A stretch of DNA of 64,000 nucleotides from Saccharopolyspora flava (GTDB taxonomy: Bacteria; Actinomycetota; Actinomycetes; Mycobacteriales; Pseudonocardiaceae): contig NZ_FOZX01000001.1 in NCBI RefSeq assembly GCF_900116135.1, positions 806,001 through 870,000 on the forward strand. The letters are read 5' to 3'. Below the pieces are notes generated by a model. The model was not told where the DNA came from, made no database searches, and saw only the letters and a list, made by a program, of their open reading frames with translations. This document shows positions 43,441 to 51,842 of the stretch, one piece after another; the stretch's first letter is position 1; each line of letters opens with the position of its first letter. Made by a program: the position numbers and the translations under genes.

Positions 43441-43626
43441 GGCCTCCCCCTCTGTTGCGGAACCTGAGAGCTTCGCCGCTGCGGCGGCTTGCACCGTGGG
43501 TGGCGCGTCGGCGTCGACGAGCGCTTTCCAGAGTCGCCTCGCCCGAGCGGTCATGGGTGCCTGAGAGTTTGCTGGGGAGTGTTGCTCCTTCGGCGCCCTG
43601 CACCGGGCAGGGTCTCTCCCGCACGG
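43441..43626 (-). promoter_or_regulatory. Tandem glycine riboswitch
   Basis: On the minus strand two glycine aptamers follow each other. The 5' aptamer (about 43520-43626) has CGGGAGAG, GCGCCGAAGGAGCAA, CTCTCAGGCA and GACTCTGGAAAG. The 3' aptamer (about 43441-43519) has GGTGCAAGCC, GCGAAGCTCTCAGG and CAGAGGGGGAGG. The order and motifs match the known tandem class. It lies 52 bases before gcvH and should turn on gcvH-sdaA when glycine is abundant. Confidence 0.93.
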
Positions 43627-43738
43627 GGTCGATGGCCGTATGCGATTGTCGATGTGCTCAGCAACGATAAACGCGCCAGCGGCACTGTCAATGCACATGT
43701 GATCTCCGCCGGTGCGTCTGGTCGAGGAGGCCTCTTCG

Positions 43739-45292
43739 ATGCTCGACATCCGGGCGCTGGTCGAGCGGGTCGGACCGGCCCTGCTGCGCACCGTGATCAG
43801 CTCGGAGGCCAGCACCGTCGCCGGTGATGTGGTGATCGCCGAACCGGGCGAGCCCACGACCGCCACCGGCGGCGACCTCGTGCTGGGCGTGGGCATCACC
43901 GAGGCCGAGCAGGCGCTGCGGCTGGTGCGCGAGTGCGGCGAGCGCGGAGTGGCGGCGGTGCTGCTGAAACCGCCTGCGGCGGGGCTCGACGAGGTGGTGG
44001 CGTCGGTGCGCGAGGCGGGGATCGCGCTGATCGAGGTGCGGCAGGGCACGGCGTGGGCGCAGCTGGTGTGGTTGATCCGCGCGGCTCTGGCGGGCGGCAT
44101 CCGGCAGACCGAGGAGAGCGGGGTCGGGGTCACCGACCTGTTCCGGCTGGCGGATGCGGTCGCCGACGTGGTGGACGCGCCGGTGACCATCGAGGACGCG
44201 CACTCGCAGGTGCTGGCCCACTCGGCGCGGCAGGACCTGACCGATCCGGCGCGGATCTCCACGATCATGGGGCGCAAGCAGCCGGACGACGTGCTCGCGA
44301 AGTTCCGGGCCCGCGGCACGTTCCGGCAGCTCACCAAGGGCAGTTCGGCGATCTTCGTGCCCGCGCAGCAGGACGGGACGCTGCCGCGGCTGGTGGTGCC
44401 GATCCGCATGGGCGGTGAGCTGCTCGGATCGATGTGGGCGGTGGTGCCGGGGCCGGTGTCGGAGGAGCGCGCCACGGCCTTCGCCGACACGGCGCCGCTG
44501 GTGGCGTTGCAGCTGTTGCGCTGGCGAGCGGTCGCCGACGTGCAGCGACGGCGATCGGCGGAGCAAGTGCGGTTGCTGCTCGAGGGCGGTGAGGGGTGGC
44601 GCGCGGCGGCCACCGAACTGGCCGTGCCGAACGAGCAGCACCGGGTGATCGCGATCGAGATGCCCTCCTCCGACGAGCCGGCGGAGGGGCAGCGGCTGGC
44701 GATGTGGGAGTGGATCACCCGTGGGATCGGGCGGCGTCCGCTGGTCACCGAGATCGGTTCGGTGCTCTACGCGCTGGTCCCGGATCGGGCGCGAGGTGGT
44801 GGTTGGCCGGAGCTGCGCCAGGCCCTGCTCTCGCACGAGTTGTCCCCTCGCCCGCTGATCGCGGTGGGAACTTCCGTGCCGGTCACCGATGTGCCGCGGT
44901 CGCGCGCGCAGGCCGACGAGCTGATCGGGTTGTTGCGCACGGGCCTGGTGCGGCAGCGCGTGGCGATCTACGACGACCTGTGGCACCTGCTGGTGCTGAG
45001 CCGGATGGCGGGCGCGGCCACCGACGCGGGGGTTGCCACGTTGGGTCCCTTGCCGGTGTTGCGCGAGCACGACCGCGCGCAGGGCACCGAGTACCAGGCC
45101 ACCCTTCACGCGTGGTTGCGGCACCCGGGCGACCCGCGCCAGGCGAGCCGTGAGCTGCGGGTCCACCCGAACACCTTCCGGTACCGGATGAAGCGGATCG
45201 GTCAGCTGGTGGACGTGGACCTCGACGACCCGGACGTGCGCTCGGCGCTGCTGGTGCAGCTGCTGGCCGAGCGGTGGGCCCAGCACGGCTGA
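43739..45292 (+). CDS. PucR family transcriptional regulator
   Basis: 517 residues. The N-terminal part is a purine-catabolism-regulator-like sensor region (TVAGDVVIAEPGEPTTATGGDLVLGVG), followed by a GGDEF-like or GAF-like middle. The C-terminal PucR helix-turn-helix is HPNTFRYRMKRIGQLVDVDLDDPDVRSALLVQL. Bacillus AdeR, of the same family, activates alanine dehydrogenase. The ald gene lies directly downstream here, so it is probably an AdeR-type activator. The ATG at 43739 has GGAGG upstream; GTG at 43712 is the alternative. Confidence 0.88.
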   Translation: MLDIRALVERVGPALLRTVISSEASTVAGDVVIAEPGEPTTATGGDLVLGVGITEAEQALRLVRECGERGVAAVLLKPPAAGLDEVVASVREAGIALIEVRQGTAWAQLVWLIRAALAGGIRQTEESGVGVTDLFRLADAVADVVDAPVTIEDAHSQVLAHSARQDLTDPARISTIMGRKQPDDVLAKFRARGTFRQLTKGSSAIFVPAQQDGTLPRLVVPIRMGGELLGSMWAVVPGPVSEERATAFADTAPLVALQLLRWRAVADVQRRRSAEQVRLLLEGGEGWRAAATELAVPNEQHRVIAIEMPSSDEPAEGQRLAMWEWITRGIGRRPLVTEIGSVLYALVPDRARGGGWPELRQALLSHELSPRPLIAVGTSVPVTDVPRSRAQADELIGLLRTGLVRQRVAIYDDLWHLLVLSRMAGAATDAGVATLGPLPVLREHDRAQGTEYQATLHAWLRHPGDPRQASRELRVHPNTFRYRMKRIGQLVDVDLDDPDVRSALLVQLLAERWAQHG

Positions 45293-45319
45293 GCCCGGGA
45301 GGCCCGCGCCCGCGGTGGA

Positions 45320-45339
45320 GCACGGGAACCTTTCTGTCA
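45320..45339 (+). repeat. Dispersed element copy after the PucR gene
   Basis: GCACGGGAACCTTTCTGTCA, 19 of 20, 27 bases after the stop. GGTGG before and CCACC after flank it as a short stem. Confidence 0.8.
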
Positions 45340-45363
45340 CCACCCGCCCCGCACGCACCGCCG

Positions 45364-45380
45364 TTGTGCCCGCAGCACAA
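45364..45380. promoter_or_regulatory. Candidate operator before ald
   Basis: TTGTGC and GCACAA form a perfect 6-5-6 palindrome 90 bases before the ald start. It is a plausible site for the PucR-type regulator encoded upstream; binding is inferred. Confidence 0.5.
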
Positions 45381-45469
45381 AGTCCCCCACCCAATCTCAT
45401 GCCGTGGACATGATGCGTCCTGCGCCACAGCGTCCGATCGTTGTTTCCACACGACGAAAGGACCCCACG

Positions 45470-46585
45470 GTGAAGATCGCAGTGCCTCGCGAGATCAAGA
45501 ACAACGAGTATCGGGTGGCGATCACTCCTGCCGGTGTGCACGAGCTGACCGCACGTGGTCACGACGTGTTCGTCGAGGCGGGCGCCGGCGCCGGCTCGTC
45601 CATCCCGGACGAGGACTACCTCGCGTCCGGGGCGAAGGTTCTGGCCACCGCCGACGACGTGTGGGCCGAAGGCGACCTCGTGCTCAAGGTCAAGGAGCCG
45701 ATCGCCGAGGAGTACCCGCGGTTGCGCCGGGACCAGGTGCTGTTCACCTACCTGCACTTGGCGGCGTCGGCCGAGCTGACCGACGCGATGCTGAACTCGG
45801 GTGTCACCGGGATCGCCTACGAGACGGTGCAGACCCCGGGTGGTGGGTTGCCGCTGCTGGCGCCGATGAGCGAGGTCGCCGGGCGGCTGGCACCGCTGGT
45901 GGGCGCGCATTCGCTGATGCGCCCCAGCGGTGGTCGCGGTGTGCTGCCGGGCGGTGTTCCGGGTGTGCACCCGGCGCGGGTCGTGGTGATCGGCGGCGGT
46001 GTCGCCGGGCTCAACGCGGCCAGGGTGGCGCTGGGCATGGGCGCCGATGTGGAGCTGCTGGACACCAACGTCGACAAGCTGCGCGAGATCGACCGCGACT
46101 TCCACGGCCAGATCCGGACGGTCACCTCCAACCGCTACGCGGTGGAGCAGGCGGTCCGGTCGGCCGACCTGGTGATCGGCGCGGTGCTGATCGCGGGCGC
46201 GAAGGCCCCGAAGCTGGTGTCGAACCACCTGGTTTCGGAGATGAAGCCGGGCAGCGTGCTGGTCGACATCGCCATCGACCAGGGCGGGTGCTTCGCGGAT
46301 TCGCGTCCGACCACGCACGACGACCCGACCTACCGGGTGCACGACTCGGTCTTCTACTGCGTGGCGAACATGCCGGGCGCGGTGCCCAACACCTCCACGC
46401 ACGCGTTGACCAACGTGACCTTGCCGTACGTACTGCGCATCGCGGACGCGGGCTGGCAGCAGGCCTGCCGTTCGGACGCGGCGCTGGCCGGTGGCCTCAA
46501 CACTCACGACGGGCACCTGGTCAACGAGGCGGTCGCCGAGGCGCACGGCCGGTCGAGCCTGCCGCTGAGCAGCGTCCTGGACTGA
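45470..46585 (+). CDS. ald: Alanine dehydrogenase
   Basis: 371 residues, the usual family length. Visible are the N-terminal start KIAVPREIKNNEYRVAITPAGVHEL, the substrate-site segment LFTYLHLAAS with its histidine, and the NAD motif VVVIGGGVAGLNAARVALGMGADVELLD. It interconverts alanine and pyruvate with NAD and ammonia. The GTG at 45470 follows AAAGGA and gives the standard N terminus. Confidence 0.96.
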   Translation: MKIAVPREIKNNEYRVAITPAGVHELTARGHDVFVEAGAGAGSSIPDEDYLASGAKVLATADDVWAEGDLVLKVKEPIAEEYPRLRRDQVLFTYLHLAASAELTDAMLNSGVTGIAYETVQTPGGGLPLLAPMSEVAGRLAPLVGAHSLMRPSGGRGVLPGGVPGVHPARVVVIGGGVAGLNAARVALGMGADVELLDTNVDKLREIDRDFHGQIRTVTSNRYAVEQAVRSADLVIGAVLIAGAKAPKLVSNHLVSEMKPGSVLVDIAIDQGGCFADSRPTTHDDPTYRVHDSVFYCVANMPGAVPNTSTHALTNVTLPYVLRIADAGWQQACRSDAALAGGLNTHDGHLVNEAVAEAHGRSSLPLSSVLD

Positions 46586-46615
46586 AGGCCGCGGTTGCAT
46601 CGCGCGCCTCGGGGT

Positions 46616-46676
46616 GGGAGGAAGGTTCCCTTCTTCTCACCCCGGACGGTCGTCGGTGACAGGAAGGTTCCCTTGC
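46616..46676 (-). repeat. Two dispersed element copies after ald
   Basis: A variant (46616-46636, within a CGGGGTG/CACCCCG stem at 46610-46644) and a full match on the minus strand, GCAAGGGAACCTTCCTGTCA (46657-46676). Both are opposite to ald and to the next gene. Confidence 0.8.
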
Positions 46677-46853
46677 ACCGGTCGCGTCCCCTCCGGCCGC
46701 CGGACCGGGGCAGGGCGCGGGAAGGTGTCGGCCTTCCGCGGCCCTGCCCGGCTCACCCCCAGCACCACGATTACACGATCGTGGAATATCGACAGACAGT
46801 AGTATCGAATGCGAGAATCCGTCAATCGATGGCGTGATCTTGGGGGTGATCCT

Positions 46854-47285
46854 GTGCGGGAGAAGGACGGGAGCGCGTCGAGCGATCAGGGGAACACGCT
46901 GGCCGAGCGGCTGGCGTGGCTGCGGCGATCGTTCCCCGATCCGGAGACCGGGCGGCCGTACGAGATCAAGCGGATCGCCTCGGAGACCGGGATCTCCGGC
47001 TCGCAGCTCTACAAGATCCTCAGCGGGGAGTCCCCGAACCCGGGCTGGCAGCACCTGCGGGCGCTGGCGGCGTTCTTCCGCGTACCGCTGGACACCTTCG
47101 ACTCCGGTGAGCACGCCGACTCGGTGCGCGCCCAGCTGGCGACGCTGGTCGAGCTGCGGGAGCTGAAGGACTCCGGTGTGGAGTCGCTCAGCTTGCGCGG
47201 GCTCACCCCGGCCCAAGCCGAACGCATCCGCGGCGTGGTCGCCGATCTGCGCGACAGCAACGCCGCGAGCAGCGATGACGCGTGA
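46854..47285 (+). CDS. XRE-type DNA-binding protein
   Basis: 143 residues from GTG 46854. The helix-turn-helix is IKRIASETGISGSQLYKILSGESPNPGWQHLRALAAFFRVPLDTF, followed by a C-terminal dimer helix region. A GGGGGT ribosome site sits just upstream, and TAGTAT at 46800-46805 could be a -10. An ATG at 46809 is the alternative start but would sit at the transcript start. The peptidase gene overlaps its end by 11 bases, which fits a repressor cleaved or released by its partner, as in IrrE/DdrO-like and ImmA/ImmR pairs. Confidence 0.75.
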   Translation: MREKDGSASSDQGNTLAERLAWLRRSFPDPETGRPYEIKRIASETGISGSQLYKILSGESPNPGWQHLRALAAFFRVPLDTFDSGEHADSVRAQLATLVELRELKDSGVESLSLRGLTPAQAERIRGVVADLRDSNAASSDDA

Positions 47286-47907
47286 TCGCGATGATGAGCA
47301 CACTCCGTTCCGCTGCGCGCGACTGGTCCTGGCCCCGGGCCGTGATCACGACATGAGGTCCGACGATCACGCGCTGATGCGGGCGCGGTGCCAGGAGCTG
47401 GCGTCGGCGCTTCCCCTGCCGACGCCGTGGGATCTGCACACGTTCATCGAGGAGCTGGGGCAGGCCCGGGGGCGCCGGATCCGGCTGCGCCGGGTGTCCG
47501 CGGTGGAGTCCGAGAGCCCCTGCGGCGCTCTGGTCTCGCTCGCCGACCACGACGTGATCGGCTACGTGCCCAGCACCCCGCTGCACGAGGAGCACATCAT
47601 CCTGCACGAGGTCGGGCACCTGGTGTGCGGGCACTCGGACACCAAGCTGGCCGATTCGCCGATGGTGGCCGCGCTGGTGCCGGACCTCTCTCCCGAGCTG
47701 ATCCGCAGCGTGCTGGGGCGCTCCGCGTTCGACGCCGTCACCGAGCAGCAGGCCGAGCTCGTGGCCAGCCTGTACCTCTACCGCGCCGGTCGCGCACCGG
47801 CTCCGCTGCGGGGCGTGCGGAAGCTGGATGCGAAGTCGGGCCGGACCTTGCGCGAGATCCAGGCGACGTTCGACGGCTCCCGCCGGGGTGGGCCCGAGAA
47901 GCGATGA
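47275..47907 (+). CDS. ImmA/IrrE-type metallopeptidase
   Basis: 210 residues from 47275 (the ATG at 47353 gives 184). The zinc-peptidase motif HEVGH lies in EEHIILHEVGHLVCGHSD, the third ligand probably in EQQAELVASLYLYR. ImmA/IrrE peptidases cleave XRE repressors to induce a response. The gene overlaps both neighbours (XRE by 11 bases, membrane protein by ATGA). The start is not certain. Confidence 0.85.
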   Translation: MTRDRDDEHTPFRCARLVLAPGRDHDMRSDDHALMRARCQELASALPLPTPWDLHTFIEELGQARGRRIRLRRVSAVESESPCGALVSLADHDVIGYVPSTPLHEEHIILHEVGHLVCGHSDTKLADSPMVAALVPDLSPELIRSVLGRSAFDAVTEQQAELVASLYLYRAGRAPAPLRGVRKLDAKSGRTLREIQATFDGSRRGGPEKR

Positions 47908-49115
47908 GCAGCGTGGTCCTGCAGGTCGTCGGCCTGGTCGCGGTGCTGACGGCGGTCGGCAAGGCCGTTCAGGGGTATCGCAGGCGGTCCTTGACGCCGA
48001 GTCTGCTGTACCTGTGCGGCGCGATCGGCGGCGTGGGTCTGTCGGCGGCGCTGGTGGCCCCGGCCTCGCTGCGGTGGATGTCGGCCTGGGAGCCCGTGCC
48101 GAACCTCGGGCGCCTGGTGGCCAACGTCCTGGCCATGTGCGCGGCGGTCTGCGTGCACGGGCTGCTGGCGCACCTGCTGCACGAGCCGGCCCGCGCCCGC
48201 CGGGTGATGCGCCTGCAAGTGCCGATCATGGTCGTGGCTTCGGCCGCGATGGCGGTGCTGCTGATCACGGCGGGCCTGCCGTTCCACCCGGCGTTCTTGG
48301 CCGAGTACGCCCATCACCCGGCCGTGGCGGCCTACATCGTGGTGTTCGCCCTCTACATCTGCTGGTCGACGTCGGTGTTCGGCTGGTTCCTGCACCGCTA
48401 CAGCGCGCAATCGCCGCGCAGGTGGTTGCGCGCCGGGCTGCGCACGATCCAGGCCGGGTGCGTGGCGTCGGCGGGGTGGGCGGCGGCCAAGGTCACCGCT
48501 GCGCTGTGGGTGGTCAGCGGCCACGACCCGGCCGCGGTGGCGCCGGTGGCGGGTGTGGCGAGCGCGTGCGCGGCGGGGTGCGTGGCGCTGGTGGCCGTGG
48601 GGGCGACCGTGCCCGTCCTGGGGCCGCGGGTGGAGGCCGGGGCGTCGTGGGTGCGCGCGGTGGTCCAGGCCCGGCGGCTGCGCCGGTTCTGGCGGCGGCT
48701 GGCCGACGAACTGCCGCAGATCACCTTGCCCTCCGCCATGTACGCGCAGGCCGATGCGCGGTTCGCGCTGTACCGGCGGGTGGTGGAGATCCGCGACGCG
48801 CAGCTGGTGCTGCGGTCCTACGTGCCTCCCGAGGCCCGCGACCGGGCTCGCTCAGCCGCCGAGCGTGCCGGGCTCGGTGCGCGGCGCGCGCATCAGGTCG
48901 TCGAGGCGGCGTGCCTGGCGGCGGCTCTGGACGCTCACGCTGAGGGGCGGCGGCACCAGCAGGACTCGGAGGAGTCCACCGCGCCGTATCGCGGGGTGGA
49001 TTCCGACCCGCACGCCGAGGCGCGGTGGTTGATCGAGGTCGGCCGTCTCGTGGAGCGCTCACCGATCGTGGCCGAGGTCCGGTCCCAGGCGGTCGCACCC
49101 GGTTCGAGCGCTTAG
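47904..49115 (+). CDS. MAB_1171c-like multi-span membrane protein (DUF6545)
   Basis: 403 residues. About seven hydrophobic helices lie between residues 1 and 240 (starting SSVVLQVVGLVAVLTAVGKAVQGYRRRSL). A cytoplasmic C-terminal half follows, with conserved YRRVVEIRDAQLVLRSYVPPEARDRA. I recognise the actinobacterial family called MAB_1171c-like putative transporter. Its regular linkage to XRE and ImmA/IrrE genes points to a sensor, exporter or effector role. ATGA overlap with the peptidase gene shows coupling. Its last 4 bases overlap the convergent gene. Confidence 0.82.
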   Translation: MSSVVLQVVGLVAVLTAVGKAVQGYRRRSLTPSLLYLCGAIGGVGLSAALVAPASLRWMSAWEPVPNLGRLVANVLAMCAAVCVHGLLAHLLHEPARARRVMRLQVPIMVVASAAMAVLLITAGLPFHPAFLAEYAHHPAVAAYIVVFALYICWSTSVFGWFLHRYSAQSPRRWLRAGLRTIQAGCVASAGWAAAKVTAALWVVSGHDPAAVAPVAGVASACAAGCVALVAVGATVPVLGPRVEAGASWVRAVVQARRLRRFWRRLADELPQITLPSAMYAQADARFALYRRVVEIRDAQLVLRSYVPPEARDRARSAAERAGLGARRAHQVVEAACLAAALDAHAEGRRHQQDSEESTAPYRGVDSDPHAEARWLIEVGRLVERSPIVAEVRSQAVAPGSSA

Positions 49116-49750
49116 AGGAGCGCGGCGAACAGGCCGCCGGACGCGGCACCGACCAGGGCTCCGATGGTGACCTGGGCGGTGGTGTGGTCCCGGATCCGCA
49201 CGCGCGACCAGGAGATCGCCACGACCAGCAGCATCAGCGCCCAGCACAGCGGGTGGTAGGTCACCGCGAGGATCGCGACCGCGCCCGCGGCGACCGCCGA
49301 GTGCATCGAGATCTTCCACCACGCCGTGATGCCTCCGGTGACGAGCAGGAGGGCGATCATGACGACGTCCAGGACGATCACCTGTCGCGGTGCGCCCAGT
49401 GCCAGCAGCAGTCCCAGTCCGACGAGGCTCATGACGATGAGCGCGATGAAGGGCACGAGCCTGCCGGCGCGGTCGCGCACGTGGTGGCCGTCCCACCGCC
49501 CGGTCCTGGCGCCCCAGACGATGATCCCCATCGGGAGGATGCTGCTGGTGGCGGCGACGAGCAGGCCCCAGCCGAGCGCGGGGAGCACCCGGTGGGTGGC
49601 CTGCCAGGCCACCGCCAGCGGCAGCAGGACGACGATGACCCACGGCGCGCACACCTCGGTGAGCACGTGCGCGAGGCGATCGCGCAGGTGGTGAGCGGGA
49701 CGGGTGTCGGCGCCGCTCGTGGTGTTGTCGGTCGTCGGGGAAGGCTCCAC
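49112..49750 (-). CDS. PAP2-like membrane protein
   Basis: 212 residues, six hydrophobic spans. The segments WWKISMHSAVAAGAVAIL and SWSRVRIRDHTTAQVTIGALVGA match the order and spacing of the second and third phosphatase motifs of the PAP2 superfamily. The first motif is weaker (VRDRAGRLVPF). It probably dephosphorylates a lipid phosphate, or is an inactive relative. It ends convergent with the membrane protein gene with a 4-base overlap. Confidence 0.75.
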   Translation of the reverse strand: MEPSPTTDNTTSGADTRPAHHLRDRLAHVLTEVCAPWVIVVLLPLAVAWQATHRVLPALGWGLLVAATSSILPMGIIVWGARTGRWDGHHVRDRAGRLVPFIALIVMSLVGLGLLLALGAPRQVIVLDVVMIALLLVTGGITAWWKISMHSAVAAGAVAILAVTYHPLCWALMLLVVAISWSRVRIRDHTTAQVTIGALVGAASGGLFAALL

Positions 49751-50209
49751 GGGGAAGAAGTTTCACATGCGCAGCCGACCGGACCCGCCGGCCCTCCGGC
49801 ATCGCGACCGCGCGGCTCGGGAATTCGTGCCGAGTTCGAATTCGAATTGGTTGAGAAGCAACTCGGGTCCGAATGCGCAGCAATTGCCGGGATGTGCGAA
49901 TCCCGGCACGTCGGGCATTAGGAAAAAGGGGCGGCCCGCTCAACCAGCCTGGGGGTCACCGGGAGCAGGCCGCCACTCTCAGTGTAGGACAAGATCGCCG
50001 GTTTGCCGATGACGTGAGCGAGCGCTTCGCCGCCATTTCCCAGCCGAATCGATAACCACTCGATGGGGTGAGTCTGGTCGGGTGGCCGTGCAGGCGTGGA
50101 CCGGCGATGCCGATGTCACCCATCGGAGTAACGGCGGGTGACTGATCGACAAGTGCTCCGGCCGGAAACTCCGAAGGCGGCAAAAACGCGCTGAGGGGTG
50201 GGAGAAAAC
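49751..50209. other. Intergenic region with no gene
   Basis: About 460 bases between divergent genes. No coding frame is convincing. It holds one notable structure, the orphan hairpin at 49930-49974. Confidence 0.5.
49930..49974 (-). terminator. Orphan intrinsic terminator-like hairpin
   Basis: GGCGGCC and GCTC pair with GAGC and GGCCGCC with one mismatch between the two parts. On the minus strand the stem is followed by CCTTTTTCC, a T-run. No minus-strand gene ends here, so it may terminate a small RNA or attenuate the PAP2-like gene that starts 180 bases further. Confidence 0.5.
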
Positions 50210-50731
50210 GTGACGGACACGGCGCTGCGCAAGGCGGTTCTCGACCGGCTCGACACGCTGGACCGAGCGATGGGCGAAGGCTCTCCGGAAGTGCTGCTTC
50301 CGATTGCCCGATCCGAACTGCATCGACTCACCGAAGCCCTGCAATCCCTGTTATCGGCTCACGAACCCGGCGCGGACGGACGCTGCCCGTCCTGCCGGGG
50401 AACCCTGCGCGGCCGGCCCTGGCCCTGCAAGGTGTGGCAGGCCGCGCACCACCAGCTGATCACCGAGCGCTCGGCTTCGCGGGAACGCCGCGGCATGCTG
50501 CGCAGGCAAACCGGATCGCACCCGCGCACCCCCGAGCCCGAGGTTCCCGTGATCAGCGAGCCGATCGTGTCGACCACCGGGCGCGGCCCGTCGGACTGGG
50601 ACACCGACGAGTTCATCCGGCCCGACCTGACCACCGTCCCGGTCACCCCGCCCCCGCTCGCCGAACCGGCCGAGGCGCCCGAAGCCGAGCACGGCGCGTT
50701 CTACCGCGCGGCCGTCGTCGAGCGCTCCTGA
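50210..50731 (+). CDS. Conserved hypothetical protein with a short cysteine motif
   Basis: 173 residues. A helical N terminus (LRKAVLDRLDTLDRAM, ARSELHRLTEALQSLL) is followed by a CPSCRGTLRGRPWPCKVWQAAHHQLI stretch that may bind zinc and a proline-rich, acidic, probably disordered end. I know similar hypothetical proteins in related actinomycetes but no function. The GTG at 50210 follows GGGAG; the GTG at 50198 is the alternative. Confidence 0.7.
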   Translation: MTDTALRKAVLDRLDTLDRAMGEGSPEVLLPIARSELHRLTEALQSLLSAHEPGADGRCPSCRGTLRGRPWPCKVWQAAHHQLITERSASRERRGMLRRQTGSHPRTPEPEVPVISEPIVSTTGRGPSDWDTDEFIRPDLTTVPVTPPPLAEPAEAPEAEHGAFYRAAVVERS

Positions 50732-50867
50732 CCTGTCGCTCTCCCCCACGTCCGGCACCCGCAACCCGAGACGGCCCCGACACCGCACCGGCCCGCGCCC
50801 GCCTGTCCGGCAGGATGGGGGCCGTCAGGGTTGGCACACCGACGGGTGACCGGACGTGGGAGGGCGC

Positions 50868-51842
50868 GTGCACGACGGCAGCGGTCGCATCCACGTGCAG
50901 GGGCTGAACAAGAGGTTCGGTCCCGTGCACGCGGTGCAGGACCTCAGCTTCACGGTGCAGCCCGGCGCGGTCACCGGTTTCCTCGGCCCCAACGGGGCGG
51001 GCAAGACCACCGCGCTGCGCATGATCCTCGGGCTCATCACCCCCACCTCGGGCTCCGCGACCATCAACGGGCTGCCGTTCCACCGGCTGCCGAACCCGGG
51101 CGGGATCGTCGGGGCCGTGCTCGACGCGCACGGTTTCCACCCCAACCGCACCGCCCGCCACCACCTGCGCTGCTACGCCGCCGCGATGAACGTTCCCGAC
51201 TCGCAGGTCGACCGGGCTCTGGAACTGGTCGGGCTCGCCGCCGCCGCGGACCGCAAGACCGGCGGGTTCTCGCTGGGCATGCGGCAGCGACTCGCGCTGG
51301 CCACCGCGCTGCTCGGCGACCCGCAGATCCTGGTCCTCGACGAGCCCGCCAACGGCCTCGACCCCGAGGGCATCGCGTGGCTGCGGGGATTCCTGCACGC
51401 CTTCGCCGCCGGTGGCCGGACGGTGCTGATGTCCAGCCACTTCCTCAGGGAGATCGAGAACACCGTCGACCGCCTGGTCATCATCAGCCAGGGCCGCTGC
51501 GTCTACGACGGCCACATCGAGGAGCTGCGCGCCGCCCAGCAGGCCCGCGCGCTGGTGCAGGCCGACTCGCCGGACGTGCTGGTCGGCAGGGTGCAGCAGG
51601 CCGGTTTCGGGGTCGAGTACCTGCCGGACGGGCGGCTGGCGGTGATCGGGGCCGATTCCCGCGCGGTCGCCGACCTGGCGCGAGAAGCGGGGGTCGCGCT
51701 CTACGCGATGCAGGACGAGCGCATCGACCTGGAGCAGTTGTTCTTCCGCCTCACCCAAGGCCAGTACGCGGGGCTCCCGCAGTACGCCCCGCCGATGCGG
51801 GGGACGTGGGCGGATCGGCCCGGCGAAGGTGGGGACGTGTGA
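50868..51842 (+). CDS. ABC transporter ATP-binding protein
   Basis: 324 residues. Walker A GPNGAGKTT is at 40-48, the signature region is GFSLGMRQRLALATALLGDPQ (a variant LGMRQ as in bacitracin-type exporters), Walker B ILVLDEPANGLD, and the H-loop VLMSSHFL. A C-terminal extension follows (about residue 215 on). It pairs with the permease gene, whose ATG overlaps its stop in TGATG. Likely export of a lipid, drug or peptide. Confidence 0.92.
   Translation: MHDGSGRIHVQGLNKRFGPVHAVQDLSFTVQPGAVTGFLGPNGAGKTTALRMILGLITPTSGSATINGLPFHRLPNPGGIVGAVLDAHGFHPNRTARHHLRCYAAAMNVPDSQVDRALELVGLAAAADRKTGGFSLGMRQRLALATALLGDPQILVLDEPANGLDPEGIAWLRGFLHAFAAGGRTVLMSSHFLREIENTVDRLVIISQGRCVYDGHIEELRAAQQARALVQADSPDVLVGRVQQAGFGVEYLPDGRLAVIGADSRAVADLAREAGVALYAMQDERIDLEQLFFRLTQGQYAGLPQYAPPMRGTWADRPGEGGDV

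Noticed and set aside
44861-44880. Element-like sequence inside the PucR gene
   Set aside because: Only the GGGAAC and TTCC parts match and a base is missing; likely chance.
43688-46600. A 970-codon minus-strand open frame opposite the PucR and ald genes
   Set aside because: It covers two certain genes, has low-complexity composition and no motif.
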